A stretch of 64,000 bases of DNA from NCBI GenBank assembly GCA_050084515.1, contig CM114272.1:59086001-59150000 (forward strand), in the 5' to 3' direction. The notes under the pieces were generated by a model. The model searched no databases. It was not told the DNA's origin and was given only the letters and a program-made list of their open reading frames with translations. This document shows positions 9,840-22,334 of the stretch, one piece after another (position 1 is the stretch's first letter; the number at the start of each line of letters is the position of its first letter). The DNA comes from Blasia pusilla. Lineage: Eukaryota; Marchantiophyta; Marchantiopsida; Blasiales. A program made the position numbers and the translations under genes.

Positions 9840-12605
9840 CATATTAAGTGCGGAGGGTTCAAGAACTGTCGCCACAATATTTGTAGAAGAGTGGAGCATG
9901 CACTCTTAATGATCCTAAGAAGCTTGCTTTCCATGAAAACATTGCAACAAATTTTGATGTGAACCCTGTCCAAGGAGACACTTCATCATAAAAGAATAGT
10001 TGAAAAGAAAATCCTCAAGCTAAATTCAGAGCATTGCTTGAGCACAATCTGATAGTTGCGTCCATTTGGAGTCCACCTCATTCAGTTGTCCCCAGTAACC
10101 TACCGATTCCCAGAGAACAGTCTTCACATTTACAGTCAAAACACACCAGCTCTGCTCAAAATTTTCTGATCTACAGTTCAACAGCCTTGTGCACAATATC
10201 GGCCACCAACTGAAGGCTCGAGTACAAGGAACTTCTACTGCAGAATCTTGATCGTTACACCTCAGAGACTGCAGTTTGAAAACAGCAATTCCTTTCACGA
10301 TAAGGACTGGGTATCCACAAGAATGTCAGCAACCTTCCCCATAACCACCACCACTTTTGCTACTAAGACAAGCAGTAGTTCGACTCCATTGTTCATTAGT
10401 TACAACATTGAAGTGAACTACTCCACTTCAGAAAGCACTAAGACCCTGATCTCCCACACTTCACGCCTGACTCAGTCAGGTAACAAGCTTGTTTGAACTA
10501 GTCGGTGTGCATGCAATGAAACCCCAATCCCATCAAGAGCTACCAACCCATGGACTTCTATCTAAAACCGGTAAGGCTCGTTCGCTACTAGACATCACTC
10601 ACTCTATCAGGATCACGATGTCTCCACAAACCGACTACAAACGAAGTGCTGCAGCTTCAGATTCCCATGGACATCATAAAGTGTAATTCTAAACCTGCGC
10701 TGCCTAAGCTGAACCCCAAATTAGATTGGAGTCCAGACTTGGCATTGATCTGCTCATGAGGGTTAGCTTGCTTTGCCTCGGTCGACGACCTCCAGCGCAT
10801 GGAAAGACATTTCTCGAACAAGCAGATCCCCGAGATAAGCAGCAACTGTGACATATCCCTGGAAATCTTAGTAGAACGATATCTCAACAATAACATGGAC
10901 ACACCTCCATACGTCGATCTGCAACTTCCGTAGACTCGAATATCCAACATCTGGAACTGGAGGATAACCTTCCAATCTAACCCTAATGACAGACTGCAAA
11001 AGAAGTCAGTCGAACTCCGGATTCTGTTTGAATCGTGTTAGGGCGTGCGCTTTCTCTTGCATGTACGAAAGCGCGTGCAAATGCGGGATGTGAAGCTTCT
11101 CAAAGGAAGTGCGAAGAGCCTCAAGGGATTTTGTGGTAGACGGGCAAGAAGTCGGTTGATATCCCGAAGCACAGTATCAATCCGAACACGCTATACGAAC
11201 ACCTCTGCAGATCTAACGACGACGCCTAATGAAACACCTGCGAAATCCTCCAATTGAGGACCTGAAAACACCATACCTACGAATCGTAGAACCGTCCGCT
11301 AGCTTTGTGGACTCGGAGCAGCTCGACCAGTTGGAGAAACGCCGATTAGTATCGGAGATTGCTTATCATGAATGTCTAGAATACTCCGAAGAAGACAGAT
11401 TACGCAGCCCACTGCTGCGACTATGGATGGTATGTGCGCAGCGAGTTCGAAAGCTGCCGAGAGATACGGAGGCCATAAATCATAGCGCAGGCCACTGCTT
11501 CTACTTTAAATCTCCTCTACACCACAATTGGATTGCCAAGTAGTGTGAAGAAGAGTCGTTCTCACGCGCGTTTCGCCCAAATTGGAATTGCTCGCTCACT
11601 TCTGTTCAGGAGAGGATTCTCTCCTAAACAGAATCCCAAACGGGAAATTCGAAGCAGAGAAGAGAAAGTTGACACAATGATGTACAAAATCTGTCCATTA
11701 TTCTGCTCTTATACACTACAATAGTTCGTAGCCAACAATATTCGGGCCCATATTTCAAAATGACAGAAGTTTCCACCGCAATGATGAAATTAAGAATTGT
11801 CCATGCGTCAAAGAAAACATGGACAATTCATTCTTTCACTTTTGCAAGGATTACGGGAAATCTGACGATCGAAGTAGATTAAAAAAATTCGTAGATGAGA
11901 GAAAAAAACAAAAAGAATTCCAAATGAAAGACTTTTGAAAAGAGAGGAAACAGGAAAAACTTCAGGAAACAGGAAATTGAAAAAAGAATGTCATGACTTC
12001 CATCTACAATAAGAACTCAACATGTGTAATCTCTTTGGCATGTAACAATTGAATTTGACAAAGTGCTAACACATATTTAAGGAAAAATATCGATGTGTTA
12101 AAGAGTAACATGACTCTACTGTGAAGCGCATAAAGATGCTTCCTGTAAAGTTGAGAAATGAAACGATTTTGGAGAAGTTGACAAGAAAGTACAATATTTC
12201 CAAAGGGAGATTAGGAGAAACCTTCATCACTATGGTAAGATTTGAGAAATGTTCTTGAGGTAGGAGATGGAGAGAGGAAATTATGATGGGAAATTTTGGA
12301 CTATTCTAACAAGGAAGGGAAACACATTGAACTCGAGGAGTTCCATGCCAAGAATGACTTTGTCCTTTATTAAAAAGTTGGACCCTTTCTAGCAGTAAAT
12401 GAAAAATGTAGCAATAGAGAAGAATCCAAAAAAACGAAGGGATGTGAACTTCCAATTAGGTCAATGAAATCTAAATTTATCTGTTCACCCATTATACCAA
12501 GAAGGTACCATAAGCGCTTATGACCTTCATAAACTGAGGGAACAAACCTAAACAACGCATGTGCTGCTGTGTAAGATCGATAGATAGGTTTAAATCCTCC
12601 CAAAT
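9840..12605. other. Region upstream of the first HMA gene, no gene supported
   Basis: Composition is moderate in GC and several short frames exist (for example 10657-10950 on the minus strand), but I recognise no domain. Part of it may be promoter, 5' UTR or a first intron of the HMA gene. The 11.75-12.4 kb part is AT-rich. Confidence 0.4.
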
Positions 12606-12610
12606 TATTC

Positions 12611-12651
12611 AAATCTCACTTGTGGATCCTGAAGATCCACAAGTGAGATTT
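12611..12651. repeat. Perfect 18-bp stem hairpin
   Basis: AAATCTCACTTGTGGATC (12611-12628) is followed by the five-base loop CTGAA and its exact reverse complement (12634-12651). No T-run or gene end lies next to it that would make a transcription terminator obvious. Confidence 0.85.
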
Positions 12652-12736
12652 TGAGAGGATATTAGAACAAGAAGTGAAATCGTTTCAATTCTTTAAACGG
12701 ATTTTCCAAGCAAAACCTTCATCCGCCTCATACTTT

Positions 12737-13069
12737 TCACGACTTAACTTCGTCGCTAGATGTGCTAATATCTTCTAATACATGACCAACCCTCACCACA
12801 TGTCCACAACACGAACTTAGAACTTGGGGACATGGAGGACAAGAAAACTTCACTCCCTTGAAGTTTCCGATGGGTTTTCCATCACTCGTTTTTATCGAAG
12901 TGCATCTTCTTCGTTCCCTTGAAGAGGGAGAGATCGAAGATTCGAAAGGTTCGAGATTCCCATCAGCTAATCCCACAAGTTGACAAGGAAACCCGCACAC
13001 TAATCCAACTTCTCGAACTTCTAAACTCGCAAGGCTCCATGGAATTTGCCATTGTACTTCAACCACCAT
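12737..13069 (-). CDS. Uncharacterised open reading frame, 110 residues
   Basis: An open frame from ATG at 13069 to a stop at 12737 encodes a cysteine-containing protein with FSCPPCPQVLSSCCGHVV near its end. I recognise no family and see no introns, TATA box or conserved neighbour. It lies in the same repeat-poor interval as the two HMA genes. It may equally be a chance frame. Confidence 0.2.
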   Translation of the reverse strand: MVVEVQWQIPWSLASLEVREVGLVCGFPCQLVGLADGNLEPFESSISPSSRERRRCTSIKTSDGKPIGNFKGVKFSCPPCPQVLSSCCGHVVRVGHVLEDISTSSDEVKS

Positions 13070-14442
13070 TAGAGTACGAAGTCGGATGAGTACTATATGA
13101 TATGATCGCCTAACCCTAAGGCGATCGTGTCACGGAACCCTAAACCACTTCCTGACGCTACGCATTACTAGGAGTAAGCAGTAGAGTAGTAGCGTATTTG
13201 CCAACTTCAAACCGTATCCCTAAATTTCAAACCGTTAGTGTGAGATCTCGAGAATATGGCACTCCAAGAACTTGAAAACGCATCTCAGAGTTACCGGCAA
13301 ACCTTCTCCACATCGCATGTGTCGTCAGATGAAGCGGATTGGATCAACAGAATCCGATGCTCGCAACATTTGAAATGCTGATCCGACTTTTCAACCACTA
13401 GAAATCGCATCGCAGTTGGGTCGCTTAGAATCCTACCCTACCTCACCCCATCGCTGCGCAGCTCAGCTCGTCCACGATGAACGACGTCTACGAAAGTGGA
13501 AGAGGTGCAACAGAGCCGCAGGAGGCTCGTGATGGTCTATGTGCGCGTGCTTGCGATGGAGAGAGCTTGGAGCTCGGGAGTCCGAAGCCGTCGCCGTGCG
13601 TGGTCACAAATCGAGCGACTCGGATCAGGAGCCGCTTGAAATCCGAATAGCTCGCACATCCTGGACAAGCAAATCAGCACCGGCGATGGAAGGTATCTGC
13701 GACGGGCTGGCACCAGATTGCAATTGAAGCGCATTGCATCGCTGCACGGGTTGTGCTGTCGCCAACCACAATCGCAATGGTCGGAACCGAATGAATGCGT
13801 TTACTGCCTCAATCCAATCCACAAAAGGGGCACTGATTGAGTATGCATTGTCGGCGCGGCAGGGGAACAGATTGCTCAACTTCAGCAGCAGTACTTCGGT
13901 GCAGCCCCCTCCTCGTTGACACATGATCTTTTTCTAGCTTATCTCTCGACCTCGGAAGCTGTGGACTTCGAGGAAGAAAAGATGCGGATCGCACACAAAG
14001 CACATAGCCCAAGAGGCGCGTTCATCTGAGATGCCATAAAGGGCACACTGCCCAGCTTCTGCACGTTTCAGCAGCTGCTGCTGCCTGGGCCAGAAGTAGC
14101 GGTAGCAGCTCGCCGTGGGGCAGGTTGTCGTAATTCAACAAGCTGCGCCCACGTCTTTTTCGAGGATCCAGCTCTACAATCTAGCGCAATCTAGAGGTGG
14201 ATAGTTGAGAGAGAGAGAGCGAGTGAGAGAGAGAGAGAGAGAGAAGCAGGAGCCGTGGATCCCACAGACTCCCGAGCTCAGACGATGTCCGTGCTTGAGT
14301 TCAGGGAAGCAGCTCATACGGGCAAATCTGACCGCTGACGCCGACTGAGACTTAGACACACTCTTCTAAGTTGAAGGTCGGTGAACTATCTCATCTGCTA
14401 GCATTTCAATGAAGTGGACTCCACGAAGCGGAGCCCAGATCC

Positions 14443-14689
14443 AGCCAACCTCCTCATTTGGTGATGGACCAGTCATAAAGCCAGATGATTCAATCAGCGA
14501 GGCTGGAAATGGGAGGGCCTGCCATGCTATCTACAAGTGACCATATTAGGCGTAAATGGCAATCGAACCAGTACCAGGCTAGTCAGCCAACCTCCATATT
14601 TAGTCCTGGACCAGTCCTGCAGTTCGATCAATCAGCGAGGCTGGAAATGGGAGGCCTGCCATGCTATCTACAAGTGAACATATTAGACG
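14443..14689. repeat. Imperfect direct duplication, about 105 bp per copy
   Basis: Copies at about 14443-14549 and 14585-14689 share agccaacctcc, ggaccagtc, and tcaatcagcgaggctgg followed by cctgccatgctatctacaag and catatta. Differences are single bases and short gaps, so it is a local duplication of moderate age. Confidence 0.75.
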
Positions 14690-15605
14690 GCGGGCATGGT
14701 AGATTGCAGCATCCGAGGAAGAAACTCCATTGCGCTCCATCATGCCATCAAGCTAGGGGTAGAAAGAATTAAGACCAAGGAGAATTAACTCTGAGCTACT
14801 GGTCACTGATCGGCGAATTGGAATTTGGAATCATGAGGCTCGAAAGAAGGAAGGGAAGATGCTATTAGTCAAAGGCGGATGGAGTAAATCCCAGCGTCCA
14901 GGACGAAAACGCACTCTGCTCATGAAGCCAACCGGGACGAAAAATCCAATTAAAGCCATGAAGGAACAATATCCCAAATGTCGAGAGACAAAGTCCGCTC
15001 GGGATGCTGGAGATGATTCCATCCCGCCAGACTCTGATAAGTCTGATGACTCCGATCCATCCAGATCGAGCCATCGTCCTCACGGAGCAAAGCGCCCCGA
15101 TCAGCGGAGATTCAGAAGTGATAAAATGGAGGATAGTAGGTGGAGCTGCTGCCGTACGATAACTAATAAATTAGCAGAAGGCGGTGAGGAAAGAGACAAA
15201 CGCATCCCGGATGTAATCGGTGGTTTCTGCAAGGGTAGGATCGAAGCTACGCTACCCTACGGCCCCCAATTCAGACCAGCTCCCAATTCAGAGGGTTAAC
15301 AGGGAAGATTGACTTCGCGGAAACTCCCCGCTCGAACGAACGAACGAACCCACATGGGCACCCACAGCTAAAAATGGAATTAGTGCACTTCGACATCTGT
15401 GAAGATAGAAGAATATTCTTCTGTTGACCTACTCCAGAAGTCCCGTGGAACTGCTATCCATCCCAAACTCAACGCTGCCCGATGGAGCGATTTGAATTTC
15501 GACTGTCAACCGGTGCATCCCGGGAAGCCAAGTGAACCACTATTTCTCCCCCCGGTGACCAACTAGATGTACGGAGTGCGCGTGTTGATCGATTCACCGG
15601 GCGAG

Positions 15606-15636
15606 GCTATCTATGCTCTGTCGAAGCATAGATAGC
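15606..15636. repeat. Perfect 12-bp stem hairpin
   Basis: GCTATCTATGCT (15606-15617) pairs with AGCATAGATAGC (15625-15636) across the seven-base loop CTGTCGA. Function unknown. Confidence 0.8.
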
Positions 15637-17400
15637 ATGTTACAATGTCGACACAGGTAGATCAGAAACTGCATGAATCTCACCTGACTGACTGACTGAC
15701 TGACGCACTGACTAACTGGCCACGGTTAAGAAGACCTATAATTCTGGAGATAATCGAGGAAGGCTAAGAATGAGCTCTCAGGAGCCAATCGATGCACCCG
15801 GCGATTTCAAAGGAGATAAGAAAGTTTAACAGGTAATCTTCACTAGTATTATGACAAAGCGAGAGCCGCCCACGTGCGTCTCCGCAGTCAAGTACGATGC
15901 GCGTTGACGGGCCAGCAAACTACTCTCGCAAAGTTTGCCACGCCCAAATGCGTCTAGAGAAGAACAAGAACAAGAGTACGATGCGTGTTCCAGGGCCGGA
16001 ATCTGCTCACACAGACTTGACGACGCCAAGACGCGTCTGGAGGAGGAGGAGGATGAGGAAGAGAAGATGGGACTCTACAGTCGGCACCACGGATGGCCCA
16101 CTTCGAAGATTGATTATCGATGGAGATAGAAGCGAGCGATCTAGCCAGCCGTGCCTCCAGCCAGTAAATCAGATCTAGGCGCAAGGATTGCCACTCAAAC
16201 AGGAACACCCGTTGTGGCACCCGAGTGTCGTCTCGTCTACTGTGGCGTAGCTGTATCCACCAAGAAATGAGAACAGGTCTGATCTAGAAAGAAGGGGCTG
16301 TTCGTCACTCAAATGCCTAAAGCTAGTTCTCAAAACTCCGTTTGCACCGTCTATTGTAAGAGTCTCTTTCTGTTGGGGCCAGCAGCACGCAACAGAATCG
16401 TGCCCACCCCAGCGATCTACCGATTGAAGGTCAGGAATCAGAGGCGGATAACTTTGGGCTCTACCGGGTGGGAGTGGTGGAATCCGTGGGCGGGTACACC
16501 ATATTCAGTGAATTCGTCGAGGGGTATAGAATTGGAAAGCTAGACAGAGCACCTTGTCGCTACTTGCCTGCCAAAGAGAAAAGTAGACTAGTACAGCAGA
16601 TCACACTTGGTTGGCAATGAGTGCACGAGGGAAAAAGTACTGTTGAGATTCATCTTGTCAACCACTCCACTATCTCGGGTCGGAGGTCCAGCCAGATACA
16701 TACGCCAAAACAACTATCTCAGCATTGTGAACAGCTTCACCCTGTGAACCTCCTCGAGCTTTACGTGCACCCTTCAGATGTGTGCCAGTCACGCACTAGA
16801 ACTCAAATCAAGAAAAGGTAGCGCTGCGGAGCACCGCTCCCCAACAAAGAGAGAGTATCAGACCACAAAATTCAAGGGGGGATTTGCCAGTCCGTGCTTT
16901 AGAACATATACTGTGAAAATTTCCGCGATAACCGCCATCGTCCAGAGCTCGAGAGCCATCTAAACAAAGAAGACTAAGTCAAACTCGGAGGTTCTTCAGG
17001 CAATCAAATCTCTGGAGAACGCATACTGGAAGCTGGATTTCAGTGGGAGTTGTGGAGCGGATTTGGTTCTTCCGGTTGTAGCTAGGTTCCAGGAGCAAGT
17101 AACTTCTACACAAACTGGGGATTCTGGTAGTGCAAACTATATACAAACTTTCCGAATGTACGAACGCTCAACAATAGGTAAATTTTATCTGGTGGAGCCT
17201 CTACACTCCTTATCTTAATCTTAGACAAGATCATCGCTCGGGATCGGATCTAGAGCCTCGCGCAGCTCTAAACTTCGCTAATCCTTCTCTCATAAGACAT
17301 GGATGGCATACCCTAGATCAAATCAGTGTGCACCAGCTGAAAATTCCATAGAACCTAGTCCTCCCTCAATTGTTTCATTCATGGCTACATGCAAGTGACG

Positions 17401-18268
17401 TTACTTCTTTTTCTCGTCCTTTTTCTCGTCCTTCTTATCCTCCTTCTTCTTAGGCCACATTTCTGAACGCTGCGCTAGCTTCCTTGCCGCCTTCAAACAT
17501 TCCTCAGGTTTCGCCTTTCCCGTGATCGTAATCTTGCCGGATTCGAGATCCATTTTCACCGATTCTATACCTGCGGCCCAACCCGCAATCGATCTCCCGT
17601 GAGTGATGTCACCAGTAGGAACAACAAAACATGTGCAGAGGATGTCCCCGTCGGCGGGCAACTCGATCCTAGAGAACAATTCTCAAACAGAAATACAGAG
17701 GGTGTATCTTGACAGTACATCGCGATCACAGAAAGCAATAGATTATTTAAAAATCCCCCCGAGATCATTCCAGAGACACGATCACACGAAACAGGGAGCT
17801 CCGAAAGAGCTCAGACGCCAAGCCCGTGATTAGTATTTGAGCAATGGAAACTACCCGCACCAGAGCACTTAACCAAATCCGGAAAGCAAGGACGGCCATT
17901 CTCACCATCTATGTCATTGAACGCATCATTCATTTTTTCCTTACATCCTTCGCAGCAGAAAGGCACTTTCAATTCGATTGGAGGCGGCGGCTGTGGCTGC
18001 GAGGACACTCGGACAGACAAGTGTGTTAGCCCGGGGACGCAAGAAAGCAAGAAACTGAATTCGCAGATTGAATACCAACGCCTGTCACAGAAAACATACT
18101 GTTGGGTCAATACTCTCCAGAGCGAACGCGAATTGATAGTTCTCTGACCTTCCCTTGCTCTGGTTTCGGCGCCAGTGGTTTTGGTTTCGGCTCCACAGGG
18201 GGGCCCTTGTCTTTGCCCAATATCCATTTCGGATCGTATCCGTCGTAAAAGAGCTGCGTGGCCGCCAT
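17401..18268 (-). CDS. Small HMA-domain (heavy-metal-associated) protein
   Basis: Three exons on the minus strand: 18268-18149 (40 codons), 17996-17906 (91 bp) and 17570-17401 (170 bp), 126 residues in total. Exon 1 starts with MAATQLFYDGYDPKWILGK and has a proline/lysine-rich tail. Its donor is AAG|GTCAGAG. Exon 2 follows a ctcgcag acceptor and encodes IELKVPFCCEGCKEKM, the metal-binding CCxxC loop of an HMA domain, then a GATG|GTGAG donor. Exon 3 follows gccgcag and encodes GIESVKMDLESGKITITGKA, then KPEECLKAARKL and a lysine/aspartate/glutamate-rich tail. The domain would bind a soft metal ion such as Cu(I), probably as a cytosolic metallochaperone or HIPP-like adaptor. No C-terminal CaaX motif exists, so membrane anchoring by farnesyl is not expected. 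The first HMA gene at 9.1-9.8 kb shares the exon plan and the PPPPIELKV block before the domain. A long GA/CT run lies 13 bp upstream of the ATG. Confidence 0.85.
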
Positions 18269-18277
18269 ACCACAAAA

Positions 18278-18281
<4 letters not shown>

Positions 18282-18324
<43 letters not shown>
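18282..18324. repeat. GA/CT microsatellite in the 5' leader of the second HMA gene
   Basis: About 21 GA units on the plus strand read as a CT run on the gene strand, ending 13 bp before the start codon. Pyrimidine-rich CT runs are common in plant core promoters and 5' UTRs, so it may influence expression of the HMA gene. Confidence 0.85.
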
Positions 18325-18330
<6 letters not shown>

Positions 18331-18799
18331 GGAATCCCCGAGTTTTCAACGAAGAGTTGCGCTGAGATGGTCAGGACGGAAGTTTGAAGCTTCCCCGATA
18401 ACGCGAAATTTCAGGAGGATATAGTTCCGAGTCTTTCGCATTCTATGCGGCTCATGAGGAAGAACTCAGTGGTCAATGCTTATTACGGCCTGAATCCCTG
18501 GCCCTGCGCGACGCCGTCCTCTAGGGACCCAAATCGCGGAATCTACACAAGAAGGTAAGGTACAGTGCGCATTGGCGTCTTACCTCCTGCAAAGGATGCG
18601 ACATCACTCTTCCCGCCGCAAGACTATTCAAGCTGCAGTTGCTTCCAAGGTTACAATAAACAAATTGGGACGTGCGGATTGCGGAAGTTTTAAGTTTAAA
18701 TGCCGGATAATTAGAGCGACTCAACTCAACCCAACTCAACTCGTGCTCCCCCACAACCAAGATTCGCTCGGTAGTGACGATCCCCGAATGTTTCTCCTC

Positions 18800-19965
18800 A
18801 TCCGACGCGCCAGCTGTTGAACCCAGACACACACACGCACAACCTCAAATTCCGGCCGCTCGACCACTTCCTCTTCTTGTTCCTCTCCTCTCCTCTCCTC
18901 TCCTCTCCCGCACTCTCTGCGATCTCAATGAGCGGTCGAGATAGAGGCAGGGGAAAATTTAGCGCGAGGCGTGCCTCGCACGACACGAGTCGAGTCGTCT
19001 CCGGTCCTCATAGCCGAACCCGTTTACTTCTTTCTCCTTCTTCCTTCTTGGCCCCCGGCTCCGCTGCCCGACTTTCTCTACTCTTTCCCTTCCGAACAAA
19101 ACAAACGAAGTAGAACCAAAACGCAGGCTCCGAAAGCACCACTGTTAGGTCGCAGCGACGGTGGCCATACAGTAGCAGTGCTGAAGTCGTCCGTCCTCTG
19201 GAGTCTGGACTCTCTGCTTCTGCTTCCCTTCTTCTCGCCTTTTGTGCGTCCGCGAATAAAATAAGCAAAATATTATATATAATGATAATATCGGTAAACG
19301 CATAGATGAAGGGATGAATTCCCAGAATTACACGTGGTGCGTTCGAAGCCTGGAACCGACAAAAGCGGGCTAGTTATGTAGGTAAGGCTCAGATAGATAG
19401 ATAGACAGACAGACAGACCGACCGACCACATTTATCGTACATTCTTCTCCAGACTTCCACGACCACGGTGCCAGTGACCGGCACACTGGCCGCCACGTGG
19501 CGGCGCCTGGCGGAGCCGGGTCGTCACAACGTATGCCCGTCCGGCTGTGCCCTCGCCGTGACTGTCCGCGCAAGGCTGCGACGGAACGGCGCGAAGTCAT
19601 GCCGAGCATCTTTCACCTTCCGCCGTGCGATCGACTTTGGACGGCTCTCGTGCTCCTGGAACGACGTCGCGTTCCGTCCTTCGGTACAAGAGTCGCTGCC
19701 AGCGCGGATTCCCACCCCTTTCTTGCCGTCGCGCTTCCTTTCCACCTCCTGCCCGCTTCCCTCTCCTTCCTTCTCCGCACCGCCCGCCCCGCCCTTCACG
19801 GCTCCTTTCTTTGACTATTCCGTCCTTTCTCACCGTTCTCGGAAACATCGGCACTCGGGTCAAGTTGGGTGGAATCTCCGTCTCCTTTTTGGCCGTCCGA
19901 ATAGTGTGGCCATACACTCAAAAGTTGTGTCCGGCCATACCTTCAGAATAACCCAAGAAAATATT
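18800..19965. other. GC- and CpG-rich block, possible promoter or first exon
   Basis: The sequence is clearly richer in GC and CpG than its surroundings and contains a TCTCC pentanucleotide run (about 18880-18907). A plus-strand ATG near 18929 opens MSGRDRGRGKFSARRAS, but I know no family that fits. Long frames here (for example 19468-19968) exist on several strands and frames at once, as expected from GC-rich sequence. It might be the 5' region of a gene whose other exons I cannot recognise. Confidence 0.3.
19391..19428. repeat. GATA/GACA/GACC tetranucleotide run
   Basis: Successive GATA, GACA and GACC units form an interrupted tetranucleotide microsatellite inside the GC-rich block. Confidence 0.8.
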
Positions 19966-19969
19966 TAAA

Positions 19970-22330
19970 TGCTTCAGGGATTTTACGGTGCGACAAAGTT
20001 GTCCCGTTTGGAAGCAATTCATGAATTATAGGCTTCCCTATCTATATACGGCTCTAGCTTCTATGGACGTTGGATAAGAGCGGCTTCCATTCTATAAACT
20101 TTCCTAAGAGTGACTTAGATTCTACAACTCTTTCTTTGTCGGGGCTCTCATTCTTTTTTCTTGGATATGATATGATGGGGTGGGAGGATAAGCATTACGC
20201 TTTGTTTGGCGTGTTTGTGGTTTCTATGGTTTGGAGCCTCCAAAGACAAGGAAGGGTTTGAAGTTGGAACTAACCTTATTGTCATTTACTTAGTTTTGTC
20301 TATATGGGGTTCGCCAGTTGAATTTCATTTGGGAACTTGGATTAGACTATTAGGGGCTTCCATTCCATTTTGAAGGGTACATGCGAGATGGATAGATAAG
20401 AGAAGATGGGAGAACTCGTCCATTAAAAAAAAAAAAACAAAGAATTACTTAGGCGTGTTTTGTAGAATATAAGACAAGGCAAGAGAAGGTTGAACCAACA
20501 TGCATTTAATTTTGTTCTAAGGAGGATGGATAGAATTGCTATGACTGCAATTATTTAGGATTTAGAGCCAATCTACTCCACCAACATGCCTTCTCTTATG
20601 AAAGAAGTTGTAGAAGATCTTGTGAAGTTAATTTTTCAAACTAAGTCCATTTGTTGATTTTTCCAGTGGTATGTGATATCTCCAATGATTACACAAATGA
20701 TCTTGTCTTTTGAGTTCTTACAATTTAAATCTCTAGTCATGATAATAGCTACTATGTCGTGCGAATACAGCCTCATCTACCATGACAACTAATACAAGGG
20801 TTCATATAATACACAAACATAATCACATCCAACAACGCTTATGAAAGAATTACTGGGGAAAAATGAATGAAAAAACACAATTTTAATGAGATAAATTTAG
20901 TAATTCTGAATTTAAACAAATCACATGGTATTTATAGAAAGCCAAAAATTTCTTAAAAATTATAATAATATTCTGTTTCTATTATTCTATTTCTATTATT
21001 AATTCATAACCATACACTCAACCCTACAACAAGAAAACCCTTCTCATTATAAACACAATAACACAATATCTTCATTTTCTTCATTTATTTCAAGCATAAA
21101 AAGGTAACCTATAATTCAAACAATCAAGTGTTCTATATTCATGTGCCATGTTTACAAAATTAGCCTTATGGACTTGGAGCTAACAAAATTGTCAAAAGAA
21201 GGTTGTGAGGTATGATGTAGCGGCGCATGTCCCTTGTCATAAAACATTATGTAGAATTTTTTATCTTAGTAAATTAAATTACTCTATCAAAATATTGCAC
21301 CTTATTTCATTTCACATGATATTTTTAAAAATGTTTAAATGAACCCTTGGGTAGTGTAATTTGTGAATGTTTGTTAATGGTACATCGAAGAAGATAAATG
21401 GATGTCAAATATGAGGTGGATCATATACAAGTACAATAGCCATATACAAACGAAAGATAGGTGGTTGACACAAAGAGGTAGTTGGAAGACACTCAAGAAC
21501 AAAATCAAAAAAGAGGGCAATTGTCATTGAGTGATTATCCAACTAATGATATGGGGAATAAGCATGGGACAAACAAAACAACATAAGAGAGTACGAAAGA
21601 GACTACAATATCATGAAGATGATATAATAGGATGCCCTCGAATCAAACCTTCAATGCCTTAATCTTTTTACTTTTCATTTACAAGGTATATAAACAAAAA
21701 GTAGAAGGAGACAAAACAAGGTCAAATAATTGGATGGGTAGGCTACGATGGATGGGAGAATGGAAAACACTCATCATAGTTGGGAAAAAATAGCAATAAG
21801 GGAAAATTTGACAAGACATATAGAATCTCAAAAATAAAATATAGTCCTACGATCAATTACAATTACTAACAAGGATAGAGAAAACTAAAGAGATGGACGA
21901 GAAAAGAAAATGACATGCGAGAAGATGGAATGAACAACAGAAAGACCGAAAAAAGGAAGAGGGAGGGGTTGGAGGGGTAGGAAAATAACCACATCGTATC
22001 TTCAAGAAGCATCAAATAGACAATGACAATGATGGAAAGATTCCAATGAGAGAATACCATAACAAATGAGACAATAAATTACCAAAGCAATACAATAACC
22101 AGTATAATAGGGTATCTCTTGAGGTGAAATTGTTGACAAAAATGGCCAAGTGCAGGAAGGCATGAGGAATATATTGATATCTAGAAAAAGGGAGTAACAT
22201 TTTACATCTAATATCACATGTTGATAGCAAATCAATGACCAATTCTTCCCATATGCATGAATCTTGGAACTATATTTTAAATCTATAAGAATCCAACATC
22301 AACACTAAACGTACAAGGAATACCTTAATA
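19970..22330. other. AT-rich spacer, nothing recognised
   Basis: Frequent stops in all frames, poly-A and AT-rich tracts, no domain or RNA gene seen. The change in composition at about 19.97 kb is sharp. Confidence 0.5.
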
Positions 22331-22334
22331 AGCA

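Larger units (their letters stand above)
13075..17390. other. Repeat-poor spacer between the HMA genes
   Basis: GC content is higher than in the flanking deserts and no retrotransposon coding is visible. I see small direct repeats, hairpins and tetranucleotide runs (CGAA units at 15333-15349, CTGA units at 15684-15717, GA run at 14208-14243). No open frame here has a domain I can name. Confidence 0.4.

Noticed and set aside
9415-9909. A 164-codon plus-strand frame rich in Leu, Ser and Thr
   Set aside because: It is the antisense shadow of the poly-glycine exon and HMA exon 2 on the minus strand; the Ser/Thr runs are the reverse of the triplet array.
19468-19968. A 166-codon plus-strand frame
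   Set aside because: Long frames occur on several frames of both strands here because of high GC; no domain is present.
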